Source: Chitinophagaceae bacterium (GTDB taxonomy: Bacteria; Bacteroidota; Bacteroidia; Chitinophagales; Chitinophagaceae). Taken from it: 5,253 bases of DNA. Numbering within the stretch: the first letter of the stretch is position 1; each line of letters starts with the position of its first letter. This document shows positions 1-5,253 of the stretch, one piece after another. Made by a program: the position numbers and the translations under genes. Below the pieces are notes generated by a model. It ran no database searches. It was not told where the DNA came from and saw only the letters and a program-made list of their open reading frames with translations. Where the stretch lies: contig CANFLJ010000160.1 of the NCBI GenBank assembly GCA_947447815.1, positions 1-5,253 of the forward strand, given 5' to 3'.

Positions 1-2464
1 CCGCAACCACAGCAATTGTATAACCAGTATTACTGTTTAATATTACAGGATTAGGAAATGTGTAATTGAAAATATCACCTGGATTTACGATAGCATTACA
101 AGTAACATTTTGTGTAGAAACAATGGTAGCACCACTCTTTATCACCATACTCAGTGGAATACTATTTATGGTAGCCGTGCCTTTGTTTTCCAGCTTTGCA
201 GCAATCAATGTACTACCACTACAAGTAGAATCGGCAGGTGCTATAATATCATCTACAGCAATATCATTGGATGGCGCTATAATGCGTAAACTTATATCCT
301 GCGTTTCTCCATTAGCATAAGTCCCACAGGAATGAACAGAAGCTGTATCATTGGTTTCTACCAGTACAATTCGCATGGTCATTTTAGCACCTGAAGGCAA
401 AGCGTTTGGAGTAATAAAAGACCCACTAAATACATTATTACTTACTATAACATTGCTGGTTGCTACCAGTTCTCCAGGATCAGTATAACGACCATTGTGA
501 TTGTAATCTACATAGATTTTTACTACATTATTTGCAGCAGACGAACCTCCACAGTTTCCTAATCTTACATAGAATGGTATTGTTTGATGGGTTTCTATGT
601 CTGCCACTTTCACCCTATTGTCGGTATATGAAGTACATCCAGCAGTATTTTTTATATGAAGGTTGCTAATAGCAATACTATCAATAGTAGCACCTGCTGT
701 ACTCAGTGGTTTGGATATACAGGCACTATCTCCATTCACCCCACTAACTACCAGAGAGAATGCCTGACTTCCTCTTTGTAGTGTTCCTCTATGGGTAACT
801 ATTACCGTATATACATTACCCGGTATAGTGGTATCAATGTCTACTCTTTCTACATTATCGAGACTATTTACTCCTTTATACGCAGCTTGTTGTGGCTGCT
901 TAGGATTTAGTACCCATGGATAGTAGTTAATCCCATTACTTATCACTTTTACGTCCAGATCATTGATTAGTTTGGAGGTAGGATTATTTAATCTGAATGT
1001 ATAGTTTATTCCAGCAGGAGCATCCGTCCAAACCAGTGTTGCTTTTACCATATCAGCACCCGAAGCTACAAAGCTGTACCTAAAAGTATCGTTGTTATTC
1101 AGGGTTGTTTCTATGATGGTATCACTATTGTATTTATTGTCAATAAAGCTAGCGGCATGCAATGTATTCATCAATCCCCAGCCATATTTATAATCCGGTC
1201 CGGCAGCGGCACCTGCTTCATCTGCAGTGTGGATTGCGACGCCTTTCAATGAAGCCGAATGGATAAATTTACCAGCATGTTTATTGCTGTATAATTCCTG
1301 TAGCAACAACAAGGAACCGGTTACAGAAGGGGCTGCCATCGAGGTACCATTAAATACTGCATAGGCATTATCTGATCCTGCAACTGTAGAAAGAACTCCT
1401 ACCCCATCCGCTACCAAATCAGGCTTTATTCTTCCATCATCGGTTGGGCCCCAGCTACTAAAATTACTAACAACCGCGTCGGAGCTATTTTTATACCCAT
1501 TCTGCAAACCACTCACCGCTCCTACTGTCAATATATTCTTAGCATTACCGTAAGTAGGTATTGTATTAAAACTATCATTACTACTCATCCCCGCAGTTCT
1601 GGTACCTGTTAATACCGTAGCGGAATCTGCAGGACTAAAATACTGAAAAGAACTGCCTACTGCAGGACCATTTTCAACACGACTATTACCTGAAGCTTGA
1701 ACTATAAGATAGTTTGGGGCATGGTACAAAATGGAATCCCACATCTGCGCTTCTTGTCCATAAAATCCAAACTTATAATCTTCCAGAGAATCAGGATTAC
1801 CATAAAAGAACCAGGTCCCCCCATTCTTCAACCAGCCTGAATTGGTTCCATAGGAATGATTAGACAAAAGAAGATTAGCCGCTTCGTTACTTACTTCGGC
1901 ATAATCGTCCATAAAATCGTATACCACCAGTTGTTTAGCTTCAAAAGCCATTCCTTTTACCGATGGGTTAATACCAGTAGCAATCATAGTACCCGTAGTA
2001 TGCGTTGCATGATCGTCGGAAGAATGTATAGAGAATGCTGAATCTTTTTGCAATATTCTTCCGGCAAGCTCTACATGTGTTTTACGTACAGTGCCTCCAT
2101 CCCATATTGCCAGCTTGCCCAGCAAATTAGCCGACGATCCGGAAAGGCTATATTGTTGCCATGCCTTATCAGTAGAAATGGTGCTTGCAGATGTATTTCC
2201 AAAAGTGCTTACATATACAGGAAAGCCAAAACAATCTAATCCTTTTAATACCGAAACACGCCCTGTTTCTCTATCATTCATTATGGTAGGCCATCCATAT
2301 TGCTTAGCCTTTTTATAGGCTAATGATACATTAACGGTATTCTTTTCTTTTTCAATATCGGAAATATGTTTAAGAGTTTTACTGTTAGGGGTTTGTGCAA
2401 ATGCTCCTTTACAGAACAATATTGACAACAATAAAATATAAAAAGGAAGTTTATTAGCCTGCAT
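1..2464 (-). CDS. Secreted S8 (subtilisin-like) serine protease, 3' end cut by window edge
   Basis: Extracellular endopeptidase of the subtilase family; 821 codons are visible and the frame runs open off base 1. Residues 1-23 form a signal peptide (Lys5, a hydrophobic stretch, then AFA|Q as the likely cleavage site). Residues 24-110 may be a short propeptide. The catalytic domain spans about 115-440: Asp122 in IWDGG, His152 in DHATHTTGT, oxyanion Asn260 in ASGN, and Ser375 in NGTSMAAP, so the full triad is present. Residues 450-578 resemble the C-terminal beta-sandwich of KP-43-type subtilases (ATLVWTDAP, LINDLDVKV, then NVERVDI). Residues 600-730 look like a GEVED domain (IYVDYNHNGRYTDPGE and terminal GETQDISL). 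From 733 a CARDB-like, Ig-like repeat begins (NDIAVDDI, ENKGTATI). In Bacteroidota such proteins usually end in a T9SS sorting domain, but that end is not visible here. The ATG at 2464-2462 is chosen because the signal peptide follows directly. No clear Shine-Dalgarno or consensus promoter precedes it; TACTTTAG at 2495-2488 is a one-mismatch -7 candidate only. Family assignment is confident; substrate is unknown. Confidence 0.95.
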   Translation of the reverse strand, partial: MQANKLPFYILLLSILFCKGAFAQTPNSKTLKHISDIEKEKNTVNVSLAYKKAKQYGWPTIMNDRETGRVSVLKGLDCFGFPVYVSTFGNTSASTISTDKAWQQYSLSGSSANLLGKLAIWDGGTVRKTHVELAGRILQKDSAFSIHSSDDHATHTTGTMIATGINPSVKGMAFEAKQLVVYDFMDDYAEVSNEAANLLLSNHSYGTNSGWLKNGGTWFFYGNPDSLEDYKFGFYGQEAQMWDSILYHAPNYLIVQASGNSRVENGPAVGSSFQYFSPADSATVLTGTRTAGMSSNDSFNTIPTYGNAKNILTVGAVSGLQNGYKNSSDAVVSNFSSWGPTDDGRIKPDLVADGVGVLSTVAGSDNAYAVFNGTSMAAPSVTGSLLLLQELYSNKHAGKFIHSASLKGVAIHTADEAGAAAGPDYKYGWGLMNTLHAASFIDNKYNSDTIIETTLNNNDTFRYSFVASGADMVKATLVWTDAPAGINYTFRLNNPTSKLINDLDVKVISNGINYYPWVLNPKQPQQAAYKGVNSLDNVERVDIDTTIPGNVYTVIVTHRGTLQRGSQAFSLVVSGVNGDSACISKPLSTAGATIDSIAISNLHIKNTAGCTSYTDNRVKVADIETHQTIPFYVRLGNCGGSSAANNVVKIYVDYNHNGRYTDPGELVATSNVIVSNNVFSGSFITPNALPSGAKMTMRIVLVETNDTASVHSCGTYANGETQDISLRIIAPSNDIAVDDIIAPADSTCSGSTLIAAKLENKGTATINSIPLSMVIKSGATIVSTQNVTCNAIVNPGDIFNYTFPNPVILNSNTGYTIAVVA

Positions 2465-2562
2465 AATTAATATAAAATATCAGGGTACTAAAGTAAAGTA
2501 AAATTTGCTTAATAGAGTAGTTTGACAATATAATTACCTAAGAGTAAAAGAGTACAAAATTT

Positions 2563-2594
2563 CGTGAGTCGTGAAAATACATCGTGAGTCGTGA
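2563..2594 (+). repeat. Two direct copies of CGTGAGTCGTGA, 20-bp period
   Basis: The 12-mer CGTGAGTCGTGA occurs exactly at 2563-2574 and again at 2583-2594, separated by eight A/T-rich bases. Each copy is itself an internal duplication (CGTGA-GT-CGTGA). The GC-richer repeats stand out from the AT-rich surroundings. They lie about 100 bp upstream of the protease start and just left of the hairpin element. They could be paired binding sites for a regulator or remnants of a simple repeat; the sequence cannot decide. Confidence 0.6.
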
Positions 2595-2635
2595 CTAATA
2601 CAGAATACATCTGATTATTGTGTATACGAATCAAT

Positions 2636-2833
2636 GGTTGAAAGTCCCATAGGGACTACATATTGGTAGCAACTCATTCAATATGAGAAATAGAGTGCCG
2701 TAGGTACTATATTGTGTTTAGTAATTTATTAGTTAGCAACATCTCTTCCCCAAAGGGACTTTATTAACTACTTGTTGATTGTTTTTCTACCAATATTTCG
2801 TGCCTACAGCACTAAACTATATCAATTCCAACC
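2636..2833. repeat. REP/MITE-like palindromic element with four hairpin boxes
   Basis: A ~198-bp imperfect palindrome, too short and stop-rich to encode a protein. Outer ends GGTTG (2636-2640) and CAACC (2829-2833) are inverted. Box 1 is a perfect hairpin, AGTCCC-ATA-GGGACT (2643-2657), followed by ATATTGGTAG (2660-2669). Box 2 is AGTGCC-GTA-GGTACT (2694-2708). On the right arm the same parts appear inverted: box 3, TCCC-CAAA-GGGA (2747-2758); CTACCAATAT (2787-2796), an exact complement of the left motif; and box 4, GTGC-CTACA-GCAC (2800-2812). Box 1 with its TTGGTAG motif and the inverse of box 4 with its motif align over 27 bases with equal spacing. This is the architecture of a non-autonomous mobile element or REP-type repeat. 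I recall similar hairpin boxes being common in Bacteroidota intergenic DNA, but I cannot confirm copy number here. The exact ends are uncertain and no target-site duplication is obvious. Confidence 0.65.
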
Positions 2834-2904
2834 CATTATTAGTATTGCTTATCGTTTTTTATAGCTTATTACAATACTTCCAGTATAATTTTACTTGATT
2901 ACTG

Positions 2905-2912
2905 TATTTTTG
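2905..2912 (+). promoter_or_regulatory. Bacteroidota-type -7 promoter element TATTTTTG
   Basis: TATTTTTG matches the Bacteroidota primary-sigma -7 consensus TAnnTTTG at every defined position. Only four bases (CGGC) separate it from the ATG at 2917. Transcription would therefore be expected to start at or within a few bases of the start codon, giving a leaderless or near-leaderless mRNA. No good TTG -33 element is found at the usual spacing, since the upstream TTG at 2895-2897 is far too close. The call rests on the -7 match and its position. Confidence 0.55.
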
Positions 2913-2916
2913 CGGC

Positions 2917-3495
2917 ATGGCATTAAATACAGCACTCCAAAATCGAAGCAACAATGTTTGCGAACTTTGCACAGAGAAAGACGAAAATTTAACCGCTTAT
3001 GCAGTTCCACCAAAGAACGACGATTCCAATGATAATGTAGTGGTGGTATGTTCAAAATGTCTGGCAGGCATTACTGCTGCAGATTTTTCGGACAGTAATC
3101 ACTGGCGTTGCCTTACTGGTAGTATCTGGAACGAGGTACCTGCAGTACAAGCACTTTCGTATAAGTTATTAGGTAAACTTAAATCAGCAGACTGGGCTTC
3201 GGAAGCTTTAGAATCGGTTTTTCTGGAAGAGGCTGTAATAGAATGGGCTAATGCGGAAGATGAAATGGAAGCTTCTAAAGTTGTTCATAAAGATAGCTTT
3301 GGCGTAGTACTGGAAGCTGGCGACACTGTAATACTTACACAGAATTTGAATGTAAAGGGTGCCAATTTTATAGCTCCTAAAGGTACTATTGTTCGTAAAA
3401 TAAGACTGGTAGCGGAGAATGCAGAACAAATAGAAGGTAAGATAGAAGGTGATACCATTGTGATATTGACCAAGTATGTAAGGAAACAGGTTTAA
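2917..3495 (+). CDS. phnA: PhnA/YjdM-family zinc-ribbon domain protein
   Basis: A 192-aa cytoplasmic protein with no signal peptide or membrane segment. The N-terminal zinc ribbon has Cys15 and Cys18 (CELC) paired with Cys45 and Cys48 (CSKC), which should bind one Zn. A conserved NHWRCL block with a downstream Trp follows (60-71), then a helical segment (75-115). The C-terminal PhnA domain (about 124-192) carries the family signature: a DSFGVVLEAGDTV strand, LNVKGANF, KGTIVRKIRL, EGKIEGDTIVILTK and a basic end. E. coli YjdM (old name PhnA) is about 111 aa; this longer form, with an inserted helical region, is also widespread in bacteria. Despite the name, the family is not phosphonoacetate hydrolase and its biochemical role is unsettled, so no phosphonate function should be read from it. 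No phosphonate genes are nearby. The ATG at 2917 is favoured because the zinc ribbon follows and a -7 element ends four bases upstream. A symmetrical hairpin terminator lies downstream. Confidence 0.93.
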   Translation: MALNTALQNRSNNVCELCTEKDENLTAYAVPPKNDDSNDNVVVVCSKCLAGITAADFSDSNHWRCLTGSIWNEVPAVQALSYKLLGKLKSADWASEALESVFLEEAVIEWANAEDEMEASKVVHKDSFGVVLEAGDTVILTQNLNVKGANFIAPKGTIVRKIRLVAENAEQIEGKIEGDTIVILTKYVRKQV

Positions 3496-3513
3496 TTTAA
3501 TATTTGATTAGCG

Positions 3514-3533
3514 AATTAGTGAATTAACTAATT
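3514..3533. repeat. Small inverted repeat just after the PhnA-like gene
   Basis: AATTAGT (3514-3520) and ACTAATT (3527-3533) are exact inverted 7-bp arms around the loop GAATTA, starting 19 bases after the stop codon. The stem is almost entirely A/T and has no T-run after it, so it is a poor intrinsic terminator. It also lies in a short run of similar GAATTAG-like words and may just be degenerate simple sequence. Confidence 0.4.
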
Positions 3534-3534
3534 G

Positions 3535-3663
3535 AATACAAAAACTAAAGACTAAAAAAAGAAAAACTAAAAAAATACAAATACATAGCCGCAGAGAAAT
3601 GAGAAAAGGAGGTGGTAATAATTTGCGGATTAATGTTTTAAATACAAAAACTAAAGACTAAAA
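3535..3663 (+). repeat. Exact 23-bp A-rich direct repeat pair
   Basis: A 23-base A-rich word starting AATACAAAAACTAAAG is present identically at 3535-3557 and 3641-3663 on the plus strand. Shorter relatives of its core (AAAAACTAA, AAAAACTAAAG) follow each copy, near 3562-3571 and 3667-3677. The ~83 bases between the copies contain no credible gene. No protein or structural role is apparent; slippage or duplication of low-complexity spacer is the simplest explanation. Confidence 0.6.
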
Positions 3664-3704
3664 TATAAAAACTAAAGAAAGGATACAGGGTTGGGTTTAA
3701 ATAG

Positions 3705-3739
3705 AAAAGCGTTTCAGGGAATTTCCTGAAACGCTTTTT
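3705..3739. terminator. Bidirectional intrinsic terminator between convergent genes
   Basis: AAAAGCGTTTCAGG (3705-3718) and CCTGAAACGCTTTT (3725-3738) are perfect 14-bp complements around a 6-base loop. The stem ends in a T-run on the plus strand (TTTTT, 3735-3739) and in TTTT on the minus strand. It lies 209 bases after the PhnA-like stop and 23 bases beyond the stop of the minus-strand 322-aa gene. The symmetry fits a shared terminator for both converging transcripts, with the closer minus-strand gene its most obvious user. Confidence 0.88.
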
Positions 3740-3761
3740 AAATGCCTATACCTCTATTTAT

Positions 3762-4730
3762 TTAACCGATAATGGTTATTTCGTAGCTCGCTTCATTTAC
3801 CGTACTTTCATTCTTCACCAGTAAAAATGTATGCTTCAAATCGCCTAAATCCGATGGTTTAATATGAGCGGTATGGGCAGGCTGTATTTCTATCGCCAGG
3901 GCATTATTCATATCTGTAGCAGTAGCGCCCAGCCATATCCAGATAGCAGCGTTGGTGCCGTTGTTCTTCACTTCCAGTTCAATATTGTCGGTAAATGTTC
4001 TATTAATAATCTCTACCATGCCACCAGCTACGATGGTACCTACATGCACATCGTGTGGGTGATGGGCAGAAGAATATAACAGACCAAAATTCACCAGACC
4101 TTTACAAGTTGCTATATCGCCAGGATGTAATTCTGCAATTTTGTGAACGCTTTTGGTTAATCCCAACTCCAGATCTAACCGGTTGCTTTTTACAACTATT
4201 TTGGTTTGATCCACATCCCCTTTTACGGTTACCTGTGCCGAACGCGCTGTTCGCAAGTTGGTACCTATTGCCAGCAATTCGGAAGATACTTCGTCACCTA
4301 GTTTGATGGCATACTTAGCGGTTAAAGCATTAATACGGTTTACTAATGTAGGAATATGTTCCCTAGTAGGTTGATTATATTCAGACTTACCATTGGGGTA
4401 AAATTCCAGATAGCCTTCCGATTCTGCGCCGCCCAAGGAGCGCATAATTACGCCATCAAGTTCGCTTAATTTGGTGCCAAAAACATTCGACATAATAACA
4501 ACCGCCTTGGTTTTGATGCCACGCAAATTGGTAGCAAGATCTTCGTGACTCACTTCTGCCTCAAAAGCAGCTACCAGTGGCGTAAGGAATGCAATCAGTT
4601 CATCGTACAAATGCAGTTTGTTTGCATTGGTCAATCTTTTTAAAAAGTCTGTAGCAAAGTTTAATAATCTATCTCTGCTCATGCCTGGTTTATTAAACAG
4701 GTTGGCGAAGAATTTTTCTACTGTAATCAT
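3762..4730 (-). CDS. Uncharacterised two-part protein, 322 aa
   Basis: I do not recognise this family. The product has no signal peptide or transmembrane helix and is probably cytoplasmic. Residues 1-165 look mostly alpha-helical (for example FATDFLKRL, LIAFLTPLVAAFEAEV, LVNRINALTAKYAIKLG), with a possible strand pair around YLEFYPNGKSEYNQ (107-120). Residues 165-185 (AQVTVKGDVDQTKIVV) and 205-322 look like beta-strands, ending in a probable beta-sandwich: NIELEVKNNGTNAAIWIWLG, ALAIEIQPAHTAHIKP, HTFLLVKNES, SYEITIIG. A histidine cluster, HHPHDVH (His223, 224, 226, 229), might bind a metal; that is inference. The frame is intact and begins with the ATG at 4730-4728. The leader is A-rich (AAAAAGA about 10 bases upstream) without a clear Shine-Dalgarno, as is usual in Bacteroidota. 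A strong hairpin terminator follows the stop, and an unusual 41-bp repeat array begins 96 bases upstream. It is likely a single-gene transcript. The call as a real gene rests on length, protein-like composition and the flanking signals. Confidence 0.85.
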   Translation of the reverse strand: MITVEKFFANLFNKPGMSRDRLLNFATDFLKRLTNANKLHLYDELIAFLTPLVAAFEAEVSHEDLATNLRGIKTKAVVIMSNVFGTKLSELDGVIMRSLGGAESEGYLEFYPNGKSEYNQPTREHIPTLVNRINALTAKYAIKLGDEVSSELLAIGTNLRTARSAQVTVKGDVDQTKIVVKSNRLDLELGLTKSVHKIAELHPGDIATCKGLVNFGLLYSSAHHPHDVHVGTIVAGGMVEIINRTFTDNIELEVKNNGTNAAIWIWLGATATDMNNALAIEIQPAHTAHIKPSDLGDLKHTFLLVKNESTVNEASYEITIIG

Positions 4731-4826
4731 AATAGTATCTTTTTATTAGTTTCTAAATGGCGTTGTGCTATATGTTTTTACACAAGACGCGTATAGTTAA
4801 AATTGTTGTTTTTGAACATTTATGTC

Positions 4827-5029
4827 CATATTTTTAAATGGGGCACTTAATTTATTTTTGTGAGCCATTTAAAATTAATGATGTCATTAATTTATTTTTA
4901 TTGAGGCATTTAAAAATAATGATGTCATTAAATTTATTTTTATGCTCCATTTAAAAATAATGGGGTCATTAATTTATTTTTTATGCTCCATTTATAATTA
5001 ATTATCTCAATAAATTTTATTTAGTGCGC
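4827..5029 (-). repeat. 41-bp AT-rich tandem repeat array, about five units
   Basis: Four units of exactly 41 bp start at 4866, 4907, 4948 and 4989, preceded by a diverged 39-bp unit at 4827-4865. The plus-strand unit begins CATTTAAAAATAAT, has a centre such as GATGTCATTAA, then ATTTATTTTT and a GC-containing end (TGCTCC, TTGAGG or GTGAGC). The unit at 4989 is the most diverged of the four. At the 4947/4948 junction, TTATTTTTA and TAAAAATAA are exact inverted arms around nine bases, so neighbouring units can form hairpins; related arms occur at the other junctions. Units 2 and 3 share the same head and end, and the unit centres vary (ATGATGTC, ATGGGGTC). The array ends about 96 bases upstream of the minus-strand 322-aa gene, within reach of its promoter. 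No unique spacers separate the copies, so this is not CRISPR. Its role is unknown. Confidence 0.85.
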
Positions 5030-5225
5030 TGATTAATTTTAAATGCCCTACTATTTGTTTTGATAGTAAGAAATAAACATTAATTACGCTACGCCAAATT
5101 GTACAAGTAGATAACGGATAATAGGGATGCTTGCTTTTATTTTAAAGTGCTTCCACTAATTGTTTATGCTGTGCAACAGAATGGAAAGTTGCTAAAACAA
5201 AAACAAGTTAACTAGTTTGTTTTTT

Positions 5226-5242
5226 AGAACGATCTGCGTTCT
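5226..5242. terminator. Small hairpin with flanking T-rich tract, possible terminator
   Basis: AGAACG (5226-5231) and CGTTCT (5237-5242) are exact 6-bp inverted arms around ATCTG, followed on the plus strand by TTTCTTTT. The form resembles a short intrinsic terminator, but no plus-strand gene is seen upstream within this window. It may lie inside the end of a minus-strand gene that enters from the right edge, so the functional call is weak. Confidence 0.25.
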
Positions 5243-5253
5243 TTTCTTTTGTA

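Larger units (their letters stand above)
2465..2916. other. Divergent intergenic region, 452 bp, without a credible gene
   Basis: This gap separates the minus-strand protease from the plus-strand PhnA-like gene, so it should carry a promoter for each. I see no convincing coding frame in it. Its contents are the AT-rich protease leader (2465-2560), a pair of 12-bp direct repeats (2563-2594), a ~200-bp hairpin-rich palindromic element (2636-2833), and the PhnA-gene promoter at its right end. Only the last of these is an obvious regulatory match. The hairpin element sits between the two promoters and may have inserted there. Confidence 0.7.
4731..5253. other. Long AT-rich intergenic region upstream of the 322-aa gene
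   Basis: This 523-base stretch contains no gene I can support. Bases 4731-4826 are the leader of the minus-strand 322-aa gene; no perfect TAnnTTTG element is seen there. Bases 4827-5029 are the 41-bp tandem array, and 5032-5045 an inverted copy of the unit's first 14 bases. Bases 5046-5253 look featureless apart from a small hairpin at 5226-5242 and a lysine-rich minus-strand frame that ends at 5208 and enters from the right edge. That frame could be the last 14 codons of a neighbouring gene but is too short to call. Confidence 0.65.

Noticed and set aside
66..2318. Several plus-strand frames of 60-85 codons across 66-2318
   Set aside because: They lie antisense to the protease, whose frame is open throughout with conserved motifs, and they show no family features of their own.
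10..2464. Lipoprotein signal for the protease (ILFC at residues 15-18)
   Set aside because: Phe before the Cys does not fit a lipobox, while AFA|Q gives a good signal peptidase I site.
3208..3473. Two minus-strand frames inside the PhnA-like gene
   Set aside because: The plus-strand protein matches the PhnA family along its length; the minus-strand products are antisense artefacts.
2917..3495. Phosphonate catabolism role for the PhnA-like protein
   Set aside because: The name is historical. The family is not phosphonoacetate hydrolase and no phosphonate genes lie in the window.
3606..3615. A perfect Shine-Dalgarno-like AAGGAGGTGG in the convergent spacer
   Set aside because: The nearest downstream ATG (3633) opens a frame of only two codons, and Bacteroidota seldom use strong Shine-Dalgarno sites. 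Probably chance in A/G-rich spacer.
3599..3661. A 20-codon plus-strand frame starting ATG at 3599
   Set aside because: It runs into the A-rich 23-bp repeat, has no leader signal and no recognisable peptide features.
3864..4306. Two plus-strand frames opposite the 322-aa gene
   Set aside because: They are antisense shadows with unlikely compositions, while the minus strand has a longer intact frame, a leader and a terminator.
4827..5029. CRISPR array
   Set aside because: The units are contiguous 41-bp tandem copies without unique spacers, highly AT-rich, and no cas genes are present.
5208..5253. Lysine-rich minus-strand frame entering from the right edge and stopping at 5208
   Set aside because: Only 14 codons (ending KKQTS) are visible in low-complexity DNA. 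It could be the C-terminus of a neighbouring gene, but there is not enough to call.

Overview
The window is AT-rich DNA that most likely comes from the phylum Bacteroidota, probably a Chitinophagaceae-like or related soil/aquatic genus. Three things point there: a TAnnTTTG-type -7 promoter element just before a start codon, a secreted subtilase of the multidomain kind typical of type IX secretion (T9SS) cargo, and A-rich gene leaders without clear Shine-Dalgarno sequences. The genus is inference.

Layout from left to right. Bases 1-2464 (minus strand) hold the first 821 codons of a secreted S8 serine protease. It has a signal peptide, a complete Asp/His/Ser triad, a KP-43-like beta-sandwich and a GEVED-like domain, and its C-terminus lies beyond the left edge. 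Bases 2465-2916 are a divergent intergenic region. It carries a 12-bp direct repeat pair and a ~200-bp palindromic cluster of small hairpins that looks like a non-autonomous REP/MITE-type element. Bases 2917-3495 (plus strand) encode a 192-aa PhnA/YjdM-family zinc-ribbon protein whose putative promoter abuts its ATG, suggesting a leaderless or near-leaderless mRNA. Bases 3496-3761 are a convergent spacer with A-rich direct repeats and a strong symmetrical hairpin that probably terminates transcription from both sides. Bases 3762-4730 (minus strand) encode a 322-aa protein of unknown function. Upstream of it, at 4827-5029, is an array of 41-bp AT-rich tandem units with internal dyad symmetry. 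The last ~220 bases hold no supportable gene.

Nothing ties the three genes into one pathway. Their orientations (minus, plus, minus) mean each is probably its own transcription unit. I see no defence system, phage, CRISPR array, tRNA or rRNA. The parts least explained by known families are the 322-aa protein with its upstream 41-bp array and the 2636-2833 hairpin element.
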